NCBI GenBank assembly: GCA_015067945.1
Contig: SVLM01000003.1
Location: 86,065 to 150,064 of the forward strand
Reading direction: 5' to 3'
Origin: Oscillospiraceae bacterium
GTDB lineage: Bacteria; Bacillota; Clostridia; Oscillospirales; Oscillospiraceae
DNA length: 64,000 nucleotides
The translations under genes and the position numbers were made by a program. The notes beneath the pieces are model-generated. The model was given only the letters and a program-made list of their open reading frames with translations, was not told where the DNA came from and did not search any database. Below are positions 48,574 through 57,604 of the stretch, one piece after another (position 1 is the first letter of the stretch; each line of letters opens with the position of its first letter).

Positions 48574-48909
48574 ATGAAGATCGAAAAGAGCCTGCTTTCC
48601 GGCAGCACCCCCATGCTGATTCTTTCCCTGTTGAAGGACGGCGACAAATACGGCTACGAAATGGTGGAAACCCTGGCAAAGCGGTCGGACGACACCTTCC
48701 AACTCAAGGAAGGCACCCTCTATCCCCTGCTCCACGCTTTGGAAAAGGAAAAGCTCGTGGAGTCCTATTCCAAAACCGCACCCAACGGCCGGGAAAGAAA
48801 ATACTACCGGCTGACCAAATCCGGCCTGGAACAGCTGAAGTCCAAAGAAAAGGAGTGGCGGCTGTTCTCCGAAAAGGTCAACGCCGTGCTGGGCTGTGTC
48901 GGTGTGTGA
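48574..48909 (+). CDS. PadR family transcriptional regulator
   Basis: A 111-residue winged-helix repressor. The family core is PMLILSLLKDGDKYGYEMVETL, then FQLKEGTLYPLLHALEKEKLVES and the wing GRERKYYRLTKSG (each quoted within 20 or so residues), followed by a dimerisation helix (LEQLKSKEKEWRLF). AGGAGG precedes the ATG. Two palindromes in the promoter region are candidate binding sites. It heads a three-gene operon with two membrane proteins, a common arrangement in which PadR controls an envelope-stress or membrane-modulating gene pair in response to a small ligand. Confidence 0.92.
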   Translation: MKIEKSLLSGSTPMLILSLLKDGDKYGYEMVETLAKRSDDTFQLKEGTLYPLLHALEKEKLVESYSKTAPNGRERKYYRLTKSGLEQLKSKEKEWRLFSEKVNAVLGCVGV

Positions 48910-48918
48910 GGTGGGCCT

Positions 48919-49740
48919 ATGGAACACTGGAAACTGGAAAACTGGTGCTTTGAGGCGGTAGAAAAAATCAAATACCGTCCCGACCGGGATGCCGTCTATA
49001 ATGAACTTCTGCAGCACCTGGATGACCGATGCGAGAGTTTTATTGCACAAGGTATGACCAAAGATGATGCCGTTAGAAAAACTGTGGAAGTGATGGGCGA
49101 TCCCGGAGAACTGTCCGTACAGTTAGCCGCCATCCACCGCCCTTTCTGGGGCTTTGCCTACAGCATCACCAAGTGGCTGATGCGGATCGTTGCGGTTATT
49201 GCCGTTATTTGCACTCTTTTCTATATTTTCGACAATGTTATTTCTCGTGATGTAAATACTCCCAAAAGGGAAATCATTGATGCCCACTACACTCGCCCAA
49301 CAGATCCTAATGTCACCCGTTTTGTGTATACCGAACCAAACTGTTCCGATTCTTCCGACGGCTATACCTTCACCGTCACCCGTGCCGCATTGCACCACTA
49401 TACATCCATTAATTCTGATAAATATCTATTTGCATTTGATGGTCCATGTCTGTACATTGAGGTCAAGGTATCCAGCATCAATCCTTGGGCGGGAAAGTGT
49501 CAAGGCATCTACGAGTTTTGGGGCATTGATGATCAAGGACATATATACACATACCATGATAGTACGCCCCTCGGCTATATGAGTTGCACTTTGACATCCG
49601 ACGATACTTTCACCCAATACTATACCTTTACAATCGTGATCGAACAGCCCGAGGATTGCACATGGTTCGAATTGCACTATGACCGGGATGGTCGGGATGT
49701 GGTTCTGCACATCGATCTGACGGGAGGTGGCGAAGCATGA
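48919..49740 (+). CDS. Membrane protein with permease-prefix-like domain, PadR-linked
   Basis: The N-terminal 70 residues (RDAVYNELLQHLDDRCESF and TKDDAVRKTVEVMGDPGEL) match the helical 'permease prefix' or DUF1700-like module often paired with PadR regulators. One membrane helix follows at about 90-110 (IVAVIAVICTLFYIF), then an outside domain of about 160 residues with beta strands and no catalytic motif. GAGGTG precedes the ATG. The stop overlaps the next gene (ATGA). The role is probably signalling or membrane stress in concert with the other two operon members, inferred from context. Confidence 0.7.
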   Translation: MEHWKLENWCFEAVEKIKYRPDRDAVYNELLQHLDDRCESFIAQGMTKDDAVRKTVEVMGDPGELSVQLAAIHRPFWGFAYSITKWLMRIVAVIAVICTLFYIFDNVISRDVNTPKREIIDAHYTRPTDPNVTRFVYTEPNCSDSSDGYTFTVTRAALHHYTSINSDKYLFAFDGPCLYIEVKVSSINPWAGKCQGIYEFWGIDDQGHIYTYHDSTPLGYMSCTLTSDDTFTQYYTFTIVIEQPEDCTWFELHYDRDGRDVVLHIDLTGGGEA

Positions 49741-50474
49741 AAAAGCTTACTGCATTCTGGAATCGCATTCCCAGACCGCTGCTCGTGCTCCTGCACATCG
49801 TTGTCATATTGCTCTGCATCCTAATGATTTACATTGCAAGCGCTTCACCTTCCTTCACCGCTGAAATGCAGTACCGCCGCTTGGAGAAAAGCCATATGAT
49901 TGGCCCTGCCACCATCTTAGGCACGGAGACCGTCACCGGCCAGGATAAAATTTTGGTTGCAAAAACCGACACGCATCTGATGCTGTATTTCTACACCGAA
50001 GGCAGAAAGATCACCTCCACTGACCTGCTGATTCGTGAAAGCCACGGAGATTTGACAATTTTGCCAGCTGCAGAAAGATTGGCAATGTATTCAGAACGGA
50101 GCTACATTGCCCTGCCTGTCATTTTATTTGATGAATATCCCGAAGCGGTACGGGCAGAAGTCGAATTTACCATTTTCCTGGGTGACTACACCGATCCCCA
50201 GCAGACGATGCCCTACGAAAAGCATTTCTTTTTGGAATCTACCCGAGCCAACGACGGATATTTCCGTTTCACCATCGAGCATGAATCCTATTCCAATCAC
50301 CTGTATACCAAAATGCTGCAGAAGCTTGCGAATGTCTCCCGAGGAGTAAACTATGACGGTGAGTTTATCGCGAACACCCCCATTTCTGTCCGGTTGTACG
50401 ACCAAAACGACCAAATGATTACAGACCAAATCATCTACTTCCACCCCCTCAAAGAGGATCCCCCAAATGGATAA
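49737..50474 (+). CDS. Hypothetical membrane-anchored protein of the PadR operon
   Basis: A 245-residue protein with an N-terminal membrane helix (LLVLLHIVVILLCILMIYIA) and an outside region of about 200 residues containing Tyr- and Thr-rich strands (DTHLMLYFYTEGRKITSTD). No known domain is recognised. It is translationally coupled to the preceding gene (ATGA) and shares its general design of one anchor plus a beta-rich outside part. The two may therefore be distant paralogues or work as a pair. A strong terminator follows. Confidence 0.65.
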   Translation: MKKLTAFWNRIPRPLLVLLHIVVILLCILMIYIASASPSFTAEMQYRRLEKSHMIGPATILGTETVTGQDKILVAKTDTHLMLYFYTEGRKITSTDLLIRESHGDLTILPAAERLAMYSERSYIALPVILFDEYPEAVRAEVEFTIFLGDYTDPQQTMPYEKHFFLESTRANDGYFRFTIEHESYSNHLYTKMLQKLANVSRGVNYDGEFIANTPISVRLYDQNDQMITDQIIYFHPLKEDPPNG

Positions 50475-50476
50475 AG

Positions 50477-50510
50477 AAAGAACTCCGGATTGCTCCGGAG
50501 TTCTTTTTTA
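50477..50510. terminator. Terminator after the PadR operon
   Basis: Arms AAAGAACTCCGGA and TCCGGAGTTCTTT plus T run. It is also placed at the end of the converging pncC gene. Confidence 0.87.
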
Positions 50511-50972
50511 TTATGCATTTTCTAAAATCAGCTTCAGGGCTTCTTCCACCGTCTGGCGGCGTACCGCCTCCCGGTCACCGGAGAAACGATATTGCTTCAC
50601 GATGGAGAATCCGTCGCTTTCAAAGCCGATAAATACCGTACCCACGGGATTGCCGAATTTATCGCCCCCGGGGCCTGCCAAGCCGGTAACGGACACCGCG
50701 ATACTGGCGTTGATCAGCTGGCGAACACCGGCCGCCATGGCCTGTGCCACCGGAGCGGACACCGCACCGTACTGATTCAAAAGCTCGCTATCCACACCCA
50801 GAACGGTTTTCTTTACCTTGTCAGTGTAGCTGACCACACCGCCCTTATACACGGCAGAGCTGCCGGGTACAGCAGTTAAGGCCGCACCGATACCGCCGCC
50901 GGTCATGCTTTCTGCCGTGACCAGGGTCTTGCCGTTAAGCTTTTCAATGACTTCAAATGCCAGGCTCGTCAT
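50511..50972 (-). CDS. pncC: CinA C-terminal-domain protein, nicotinamide-nucleotide amidohydrolase
   Basis: Deamidates nicotinamide mononucleotide in NAD recycling. The whole 153-residue protein is the CinA_C domain: LVTAESMTGGGIGAALTAVPG with the reactive Ser, YKGGVVSYTDKVKKTVLGV, AQAMAAGVRQLI and SVTGLAGPGGD. The N-terminal CinA domain is absent, as in the stand-alone E. coli PncC. It overlaps the 3' end of thiI by 20 bases on the same strand, so the two are co-transcribed. Confidence 0.92.
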   Translation of the reverse strand: MTSLAFEVIEKLNGKTLVTAESMTGGGIGAALTAVPGSSAVYKGGVVSYTDKVKKTVLGVDSELLNQYGAVSAPVAQAMAAGVRQLINASIAVSVTGLAGPGGDKFGNPVGTVFIGFESDGFSIVKQYRFSGDREAVRRQTVEEALKLILENA

Positions 50973-52143
50973 GGTATTTCACCGCCACTCTTTCAATGTT
51001 TTCCAAGGCTCTTGTGATCAAGGCTTCCCGATCCAGCTTTTCTTCCGCATGGAGCAGCTGACCCAGCGTAGGCTTGGTCTTCGGATGCTTGGGTGTAAAG
51101 ACTGTGCAGCAGTCCTCATAGGGCAAAATAGAAGTGTCCAATGTGCCGATCTTCCGGGCAATGGTCACGATTTCTTCCTTATCCATACCAACCAAAGGCA
51201 TGAAGATCGGAATATCCACCACCGCACCGGTAACTGTCATAGCCTCCATGGTTTGAGAAGCCACCTGACCCAGGTTTTCGCCAGTGATCAACGCACCGCA
51301 GCCGTCATGCTTGGCGATCCGCTGGGAGATTTCCATCATAAACCGCCGCATGATGAGAGTAAAGTATTCTTCGGGGCAGTTGTCCCGGATAGCCTCCTGA
51401 ATCTCGGTAAAAGACACGATGTTCAGGGTCATCTTGCCGCAATAGCGGGTCACCAGCCGGGCAAGCTCAATGACCTTGTCCTTTGCCAGCTGAGAGGTGT
51501 AGGGATAGGAGAAGAAATGGACACATTCGATCTCCACACCACGCTTGGCGATCATATAGGCCGCCACGGGAGAGTCGATGCCGCCAGACAGCAGGCACAT
51601 GGCTCTGCCGCCTACTCCGGTGGGCAGGCCACCGGCACCGGGCTCTGCCGGACCATGGACATAGGCTGCCAAATCACGAATTTCTACATAAACGGTGTAA
51701 TCCGGGTGACGAACATCCACCTCAACCGTCGGGTGTGCCTCTGCCAGCCGTCCGCCGATTTCCTGAGACAGCTGAATAGAGGTCATGGGGAATCGCTTAT
51801 CGGAACGCTTGGACTCCACCTTGAAGGACTTAGCACAATCCAGGTCATCGCCCAGATAGTTTTCCACCGCATCAAAAATGGCATCCAGATTCTTTTCGCA
51901 GGGACGGCAGCGGCACAGACTGACTACACCAAAAATACTGCGGCAGGCATCCCACGCTCCGTCCACATCGCACATTTCGTCCATGGGTTCCACATAGACG
52001 GTGGACTGCATCAGATACACATCAAAATTGCCGTAGGGCTTCATCCGGCGGCGGACATTCTGCCGCAGCTTGCTTTCAAACTGCCGCTTGTTAGCACCCT
52101 TCAGGACGATCTCGCCCAGCTTTAACAAAAAAATCTCTTTCAT
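50953..52143 (-). CDS. thiI: tRNA 4-thiouridine synthase ThiI
   Basis: Adenylates tRNA U8 and inserts sulfur supplied by a cysteine desulfurase; in some bacteria it also supports thiamine thiazole synthesis. It has an N-terminal ferredoxin-like/THUMP region (residues 1-165, KLGEIVLKGANKRQFESKL) and a PP-loop domain with CLLSGGIDSPVAAYMIAKRG (20 residues). No C-terminal rhodanese domain is present. The start at 52143 has GAGGT just upstream; a longer frame reaches into the repeat. The usual neighbour, a NifS-type desulfurase, is not present here. A palindromic repeat lies 20 bases upstream of the gene. Confidence 0.93.
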   Translation of the reverse strand: MKEIFLLKLGEIVLKGANKRQFESKLRQNVRRRMKPYGNFDVYLMQSTVYVEPMDEMCDVDGAWDACRSIFGVVSLCRCRPCEKNLDAIFDAVENYLGDDLDCAKSFKVESKRSDKRFPMTSIQLSQEIGGRLAEAHPTVEVDVRHPDYTVYVEIRDLAAYVHGPAEPGAGGLPTGVGGRAMCLLSGGIDSPVAAYMIAKRGVEIECVHFFSYPYTSQLAKDKVIELARLVTRYCGKMTLNIVSFTEIQEAIRDNCPEEYFTLIMRRFMMEISQRIAKHDGCGALITGENLGQVASQTMEAMTVTGAVVDIPIFMPLVGMDKEEIVTIARKIGTLDTSILPYEDCCTVFTPKHPKTKPTLGQLLHAEEKLDREALITRALENIERVAVKYHDEPGI

Positions 52144-52162
52144 AATTACCTCACATTTTTGT

Positions 52163-52257
52163 GTCATTGCGAGGCCCGCAGGGCCGTGGCAATCTCCCTA
52201 GGTTTTCTCAATCCTTTGGGGATCGCCACACCAGTGTGCCCACTGGTTCGCGATGAC
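52163..52257. repeat. Palindromic intergenic repeat, copy D
   Basis: GTCATTGCGAGGCCCG at the left, TTCGCGATGAC at the right, with GTGGCAATC and GATCGCCAC inner arms. It lies between the yifB stop and the thiI start, within 20 bases of the thiI ATG. Confidence 0.85.
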
Positions 52258-52263
52258 AGCATT

Positions 52264-53781
52264 TTATCGATTTCCTAAATTCACAGCCCGGTACTGAATG
52301 GCCTCAGCTATATGCTGGGGCTGGATTTCATCACTGCCATCCAAATCCGCCACCGTTCGGGCGACTTTCAGTATCCGGTCATAGCTTCTGGCGGTTAAAC
52401 CCATGGCATCAAAAGCCTGCTTCATGAGCGACGCCGAGGCTTCGTCCAGCTCGCAGAATTTCCGCATCTGATCCGGGCCCATCCGGGCGTTACACATATT
52501 GCCGTCATTGCCAAAGCGTTCATGCTGCCGCTTTCTGGCTTCATCCACACGCTGCTTTACCGCAGACGAGGGTTCTGCCTCGGCTCTCGCCCGAAGATCC
52601 TCAAAATGTACTGCCGGTACTTCCACAACGATGTCAATTCTGTCCAGCAGTGGGCCGGATATCCGGCTGCGGTAACCCTGCACCGCCTGCTCCGAGCAGG
52701 TGCAGCGACCGGAGGGATCGCCATACCAACCGCACTTGCAGGGATTCATAGCACACACCAGCATAAATTCTGCCGGATAAGTCACCGCTCCGATGACACG
52801 GGAGATGGTCACCTGAGCATCCTCCAGCGGTTGCCGCATCATATCCAGCGTATCCTTCCGGAATTCCGGCAGCTCATCCAAAAACAGCACGCCCTTATGA
52901 GCCATGGAGATCTCACCGGGCTTGGGATTGCTGCCGCCACCGGCAAGACCGGCGTTAGAGATGGTATGGTGGGGACTGCGGAAGGGCCGTCGGGTTACCA
53001 GGGGTTCTTTGCTGGTCAGCAGACCCATAACGGAATAAATTTGGCTGACTTCCAGGGATTCTTCCCAGGTCATAGTAGGCAGAATCGAGGGCAGCCTCTT
53101 GGATAGCATACTCTTACCGGAGCCGGGCGGACCGATCAGCAGCACATTGTGGCTGCCGGCAGCGGCAACCTCCAATGCTCGCTTTACATTTTCCTGACCT
53201 AGGACATCCTTAAAGTCAGGCTCCTGAACCGCGGAGGGCGTAGGAACCCATAGGGGTTCTTCCTGCAGTACCGTTTCGCCGTTCAACCCGGCCACCAATT
53301 CCCGGATATTGCGAATACCGTAAACCGCCGGGCCCCGGGCCAGCGTTGCTTCGGCAGCATTTTCCGCAGGCACGAACAGAGCCTGGATGCCCTCTTTCTT
53401 GGCGGCCAGTGCCATAGGCAGCACGCCGGATACCGGACGCAGCTGACCGTCCAGGCTCACCTCGCCAATGAATGCGGAGCTGGCTCTGGGCTTGCGGACA
53501 CCGCCGGCAGCGGCCATAATGCTCAGCAGGATCGGCAGGTCATAGTGGGTGCCGGCCTTTTTCACATTTGCCGGAGCCAGATTCACAGTGATCCGGCTGG
53601 TGGGAAATGTTAAACCGGAGTTCTTCGCCGCGGCACGGACACGCTCCCTTGCTTCTTTCACAGCCGCATCGGGCAGGCCTACAATATCAAAGCCGGGCAA
53701 GCCGTTGGATATGTAGCATTCCGCCACAACACCACAGCCCCGGATACCGGTGATGCCCAGGGTTTTCACACTGCAAATCAT
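52264..53781 (-). CDS. YifB/ComM family Mg-chelatase-like AAA+ ATPase
   Basis: AAA+ protein related to ComM, which in Haemophilus and Vibrio acts as a branch-migration helicase in natural transformation. An N-terminal Lon-protease-like domain lies at residues 1-165 (GLPGFDIVGLPDAAVKEAR). The ATPase domain has Walker A GPPGSGKSML and Walker B KGVLFLDELPEF. A Cys-containing segment (CAMNPCKCGWYGDPSGRCTC) and the C-terminal Mg-chelatase domain follow. The start at 53781 is preferred over 53802 because AAAGGGGC lies eight bases upstream. The length of 505 is typical. It may be co-transcribed with thiI through the repeat. Confidence 0.92.
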   Translation of the reverse strand: MICSVKTLGITGIRGCGVVAECYISNGLPGFDIVGLPDAAVKEARERVRAAAKNSGLTFPTSRITVNLAPANVKKAGTHYDLPILLSIMAAAGGVRKPRASSAFIGEVSLDGQLRPVSGVLPMALAAKKEGIQALFVPAENAAEATLARGPAVYGIRNIRELVAGLNGETVLQEEPLWVPTPSAVQEPDFKDVLGQENVKRALEVAAAGSHNVLLIGPPGSGKSMLSKRLPSILPTMTWEESLEVSQIYSVMGLLTSKEPLVTRRPFRSPHHTISNAGLAGGGSNPKPGEISMAHKGVLFLDELPEFRKDTLDMMRQPLEDAQVTISRVIGAVTYPAEFMLVCAMNPCKCGWYGDPSGRCTCSEQAVQGYRSRISGPLLDRIDIVVEVPAVHFEDLRARAEAEPSSAVKQRVDEARKRQHERFGNDGNMCNARMGPDQMRKFCELDEASASLMKQAFDAMGLTARSYDRILKVARTVADLDGSDEIQPQHIAEAIQYRAVNLGNR

Positions 53782-53943
53782 ACTTTCGCCCCTTTTTCGC
53801 ATTTGAAAACATTATAGCGTATTTGTACGAAAAACACAAGTATTAATCGATACTCAAATCCCCTTGGCAGACCTGCTGCCCGTTGGCATAAATACAAGGG
53901 CATTTTTATGCACATTTTTCCTCGAAAGTCAGCACTTTATGGC

Positions 53944-53972
53944 TTTACAAATCGGGTTAGAAGTGTTATGAT
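53944..53972 (+). promoter_or_regulatory. Predicted sigma-A promoter of nifJ
   Basis: TTTACA (53944-53949), 17 bases, TATGAT (53967-53972). Confidence 0.65.
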
Positions 53973-54012
53973 GTATGCGACGAAATTTGAATACTTTAGG
54001 AGGTATTTCATT

Positions 54013-57000
54013 TTGGCAAGAAAATTTAAAACCATGGACGGCAACACTGCCGCCGCCCACGTCAGCTATGCGTTTACCGAAGTAGCTGGCATCTACCCCA
54101 TTACCCCTTCCAGCCCCATGGCTGACAATGTGGACCAGTGGTCCGCTGCCGGCCGCAAGAACATCTTTGGCGACACCGTCAAGGTCGTCGAGATGCAGTC
54201 CGAAGCAGGTGCTGCAGGTACCGTTCACGGCTCTCTGGCCGCCGGTGCTTTGACCACCACCTACACCGCATCCCAGGGCCTGCTGCTGATGATCCCCAAC
54301 ATGTACAAGATCGCCGGCGAGCTGCTCCCCTCCGTGTTCCATGTTTCCGCCCGTACCGTGGCTACCCAGGCTCTGAACATCTTCGGTGACCATTCCGACG
54401 TTTACGCCTGCCGCCAGACCGGTTTCGCCATGCTGGCCGAGACCAACGTGCAGGAAGTTATGGACCTGGGTGCTGTTGCCCACCTGGCCTCCATTGAGGG
54501 CCGCGTTCCCTTCATCAACTTCTTCGACGGTTTCCGTACCTCCCACGAGATCCAGAAGATCGCTATCTGGGATTACGAGGATCTGAAGGAAATGACCAAC
54601 ATGGAGGCTGTGGCTGAGTTCCGCAAGCACTCCCTGAACCCCGAGCGTCCCGCAATGCGTGGTTCTCACGAGAACGACGACATCTTCTTCCAGCACCGCG
54701 AGGCCTGCAACAAGTACTACACCGCCCTGCCCGCAGTGGTCGAGAAGTACATGAACAAGGTCAACGAGAAGCTGGGCACCGATTACAAGCTGTTCAACTA
54801 TTACGGTGCTGCCGATGCTGACCGCATCATCGTGTGCATGGGCTCCTTCTGTGACGTGGCTGAAGAAGTCATCGACTACCTGAACGCCAACGGCGAGAAG
54901 GTTGGTCTGATCAAGGTTCGTCTGTTCCGTCCCTGGAGTGCTGAGCATCTGCTGGCCGCCATCCCTGCCACCGTTAAGAAGATCGCTGTTCTGGACCGCA
55001 CCAAGGAGCCCGGCTCCCAGGGTGAGCCTCTGTACCAGGATGTTGTCATGACCCTGGCCAAGGCCGGTAAGAACGACATCACCGTTATCGGTGGCCGTTA
55101 CGGTCTGGGTTCCAAGGATACCCACCCCGCTTCCGTCTTTGCCGTTTACGAAGAGCTGGCTAAGGATGCTCCCAAGCACGAGTTCACCATCGGTATCGTC
55201 GACGACGTCACCCACCTGAGTCTGGAGGAGAAGGTCTCCCCCAACACCGCCGCAGAAGGCACCATCGAGTGCAAGTTCTGGGGTCTGGGCGGCGACGGCA
55301 CTGTCGGTGCTAATAAGAACTCCATCAAGATCATCGGCGACCACACCGGCAAGTATGTACAGGCTTACTTCCAGTACGACTCCAAGAAGACCGGCGGTGT
55401 CACCGTTTCCCACCTGCGTTTCGGCGACAAGCCCATCAAGTCCCCCTACTACATCAACAAGGCTGACTTCGTGGCTTGCCACAACCCCTCTTATATCACC
55501 AAGGGCTTCAAGATCGTTCAGGACGTTAAGCCCGGTGGCGTGTTCCTGATCAACTGCCAGTGGGATCTTTCGGAGCTGGAGCATCACCTGGATGCCGCTT
55601 CCAAGCGTTACATCGCCGAGAACAACATTCAGCTGTACCTGATCAACGCTATCGACCTGGCCATCAAGGTCGGCATGGGCAAGCGTACCAACACCATTCT
55701 GCAGTCCGCATTCTTCTCCCTGGCTAACGTTATGCCCGGTGAGGAAGCCATCGGCTACATGAAGGACGCTGCTGAGAAGTCCTACGCCAAGAAGGGCATG
55801 GATGTCGTTGCTGCTAACTGGAATGCTATCGACGCCGGTGCTACCGCTTATGTGAAGGTCGACGTGCCTGCCGCATGGGCAAATGCTGAGGTTAAGAAGG
55901 TTGAGCTGGAGCTGGAAGGCCCCGCTGATACTGTTGCTGTCGTCAAGAACATCCTGACCCCCGTGGGCAAGATGGACGGCTACAGCCTGCCCGTCTCCGC
56001 ATTCGACGGCCTGGCCGACGGCCAGTTCCCCCTGGGTGCTTCCGCTTACGAGAAGCGTGGCGTTGCCGTCACTGTTCCCCACTGGGATGAGACCAAGTGC
56101 ATCCAGTGTAACAACTGCGCTTATGTCTGCCCCCACGCTACCATCCGTCCCTACGCTCTGACCGCTGAGGAAGTCGCTGCTCTGCCCGAGGGCACCCGTG
56201 TGATGGACGTCAAGGCCGGTAAGGGCAAGGGCGTTTACAAGTACACCATGGGTGTTTCTCCCCTGGACTGCATGGGCTGCGGCGTCTGTGTCGGCGTCTG
56301 CCCCACCAAGGCTATCGCTATGGTTCCTCAGGAGCAGGAGCTGGGCGAGCAGGTCATCTGGAACCACCTGGTTTCCAAGGTCTCCGACAAGAAGGATATG
56401 CAGGACAACACCGTTAAGGGCTCTCAGTTCCGTAAGCCCCTGCTGGAGTTCTCCGGCTCCTGTGCAGGCTGTGCCGAGACCAGCTATGCCCGTCTGGTGA
56501 CCCAGCTGTTCGGCGATCGGATGTATATCTCCAACGCCACCGGCTGTTCCTCCATCTGGGGCGGCCCCGCTGCTACCTCTCCTTACTGCGTCAACGAGGA
56601 CGGCCACGGCCCCGCCTGGTCCAACTCTCTGTTCGAGGACAACGCTGAGCACGGCCTGGGTATGTACACCGCACAGGCTGTCATCCGTGAGTCCCTGGCG
56701 GGCAAGGTCCGCACTGTCATGGCAGAATGCGAGGCTCACAAGGATGCTTGTGCTAAGTGGCTGGAGACCTTCAATGACGGCGAAGCCAACAAGGAAGCCA
56801 CCAAGGCTCTGATCGCTTCCCTGGAAGCCAATGTCTGCTGCGACACCGTCGCCGACATTCTGAGCAAGAAGGAATACCTGTCCAAGAAGTCCATCTGGAT
56901 CTTCGGTGGTGACGGCTGGGCATACGACATTGGCTTCGGCGGTGTTGACCATGTTCTGGCCTCCAACAAGGACGTAAACATCTTCGTCTTCGACACCGAG

Positions 57001-57534
57001 GTTTACTCCAACACCGGCGGTCAGGCTTCCAAGGCCTCCAACATCGGTCAGGTTGCTCAGTTCGCCGCTTCCGGTAAGGAGACCAAGAAGAAGTCCCTGG
57101 CTGAGATCGCTATGAGCTACGGCTATGTCTACGTTGCTCAGATTGCCATGGGTGCCAACCAGGCTCAGACCATCAAGGCTATCTGCGAGGCAGAGGCTTA
57201 CAACGGTCCTTCCCTGATCATCGGCTACGCTCCCTGTGAGATGCACTCCATCAAGGGCGGCATGACCAACTGCCAGGCCGAGATGAAGAAGGCTGTGGAT
57301 TGCGGCTACTGGAACCTGTTCCGCTTCGATCCCTCCAAGGAGACTGGCAAGTTCCAGCTGGACAGCAAGGATCCCAAGGAAGGCTATCAGGAGTTCCTGA
57401 TGAACGAGGCCCGTTACAGCCGTCTGACCCGCGAGTTCCCCGAGCGTGCCAAGGAGCTGTTCGTGAAGAACGAAGAAGCTGCCAAGGAGCGTTGGGAGCA
57501 CCTGAAGAAGCTGGTCGATATGTACAAGGACTAA
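54013..57534 (+). CDS. nifJ: Pyruvate:ferredoxin (flavodoxin) oxidoreductase
   Basis: Oxidises pyruvate to acetyl-CoA and CO2, reducing ferredoxin: the central reaction of anaerobic glycolytic metabolism. All domains are in one chain: the N-terminal YPITPSSPMAD block, and the two 4Fe-4S motifs CIQCNNCAYVCP and CMGCGVCVGVCP at about residues 697-765. The proximal-cluster Cys are in CAGCAETSYARL, and the thiamine-diphosphate segment is GGDGWAYDIGFGG followed by DTEVYSNTGGQASKAS. Start is TTG at 54013 (MARKFKTMDGN) with TAGGAGG eight bases upstream. The length of 1173 is standard. Codons are strongly biased (GTC, CTG, AAG), suggesting high expression. Works with ackA toward acetate. Confidence 0.98.
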   Translation: MARKFKTMDGNTAAAHVSYAFTEVAGIYPITPSSPMADNVDQWSAAGRKNIFGDTVKVVEMQSEAGAAGTVHGSLAAGALTTTYTASQGLLLMIPNMYKIAGELLPSVFHVSARTVATQALNIFGDHSDVYACRQTGFAMLAETNVQEVMDLGAVAHLASIEGRVPFINFFDGFRTSHEIQKIAIWDYEDLKEMTNMEAVAEFRKHSLNPERPAMRGSHENDDIFFQHREACNKYYTALPAVVEKYMNKVNEKLGTDYKLFNYYGAADADRIIVCMGSFCDVAEEVIDYLNANGEKVGLIKVRLFRPWSAEHLLAAIPATVKKIAVLDRTKEPGSQGEPLYQDVVMTLAKAGKNDITVIGGRYGLGSKDTHPASVFAVYEELAKDAPKHEFTIGIVDDVTHLSLEEKVSPNTAAEGTIECKFWGLGGDGTVGANKNSIKIIGDHTGKYVQAYFQYDSKKTGGVTVSHLRFGDKPIKSPYYINKADFVACHNPSYITKGFKIVQDVKPGGVFLINCQWDLSELEHHLDAASKRYIAENNIQLYLINAIDLAIKVGMGKRTNTILQSAFFSLANVMPGEEAIGYMKDAAEKSYAKKGMDVVAANWNAIDAGATAYVKVDVPAAWANAEVKKVELELEGPADTVAVVKNILTPVGKMDGYSLPVSAFDGLADGQFPLGASAYEKRGVAVTVPHWDETKCIQCNNCAYVCPHATIRPYALTAEEVAALPEGTRVMDVKAGKGKGVYKYTMGVSPLDCMGCGVCVGVCPTKAIAMVPQEQELGEQVIWNHLVSKVSDKKDMQDNTVKGSQFRKPLLEFSGSCAGCAETSYARLVTQLFGDRMYISNATGCSSIWGGPAATSPYCVNEDGHGPAWSNSLFEDNAEHGLGMYTAQAVIRESLAGKVRTVMAECEAHKDACAKWLETFNDGEANKEATKALIASLEANVCCDTVADILSKKEYLSKKSIWIFGGDGWAYDIGFGGVDHVLASNKDVNIFVFDTEVYSNTGGQASKASNIGQVAQFAASGKETKKKSLAEIAMSYGYVYVAQIAMGANQAQTIKAICEAEAYNGPSLIIGYAPCEMHSIKGGMTNCQAEMKKAVDCGYWNLFRFDPSKETGKFQLDSKDPKEGYQEFLMNEARYSRLTREFPERAKELFVKNEEAAKERWEHLKKLVDMYKD

Positions 57535-57548
57535 TTCTTAAAACTTTG

Positions 57549-57579
57549 CCCGCCCCTGCTAAAAACAGGGGCGGGTTTT
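57549..57579 (+). terminator. Terminator of nifJ
   Basis: CCCGCCCCTG and CAGGGGCGGG arms followed by TTTTG. Confidence 0.87.
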
Positions 57580-57604
57580 GTAAAAACAGCAAGGAGGATA
57601 TGAC

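Noticed and set aside
53929..57501. A 1190-codon open frame on the strand opposite nifJ
   Set aside because: It mirrors the strongly biased codons of nifJ, has no ribosome site or domain motifs, and nifJ itself is unmistakable.
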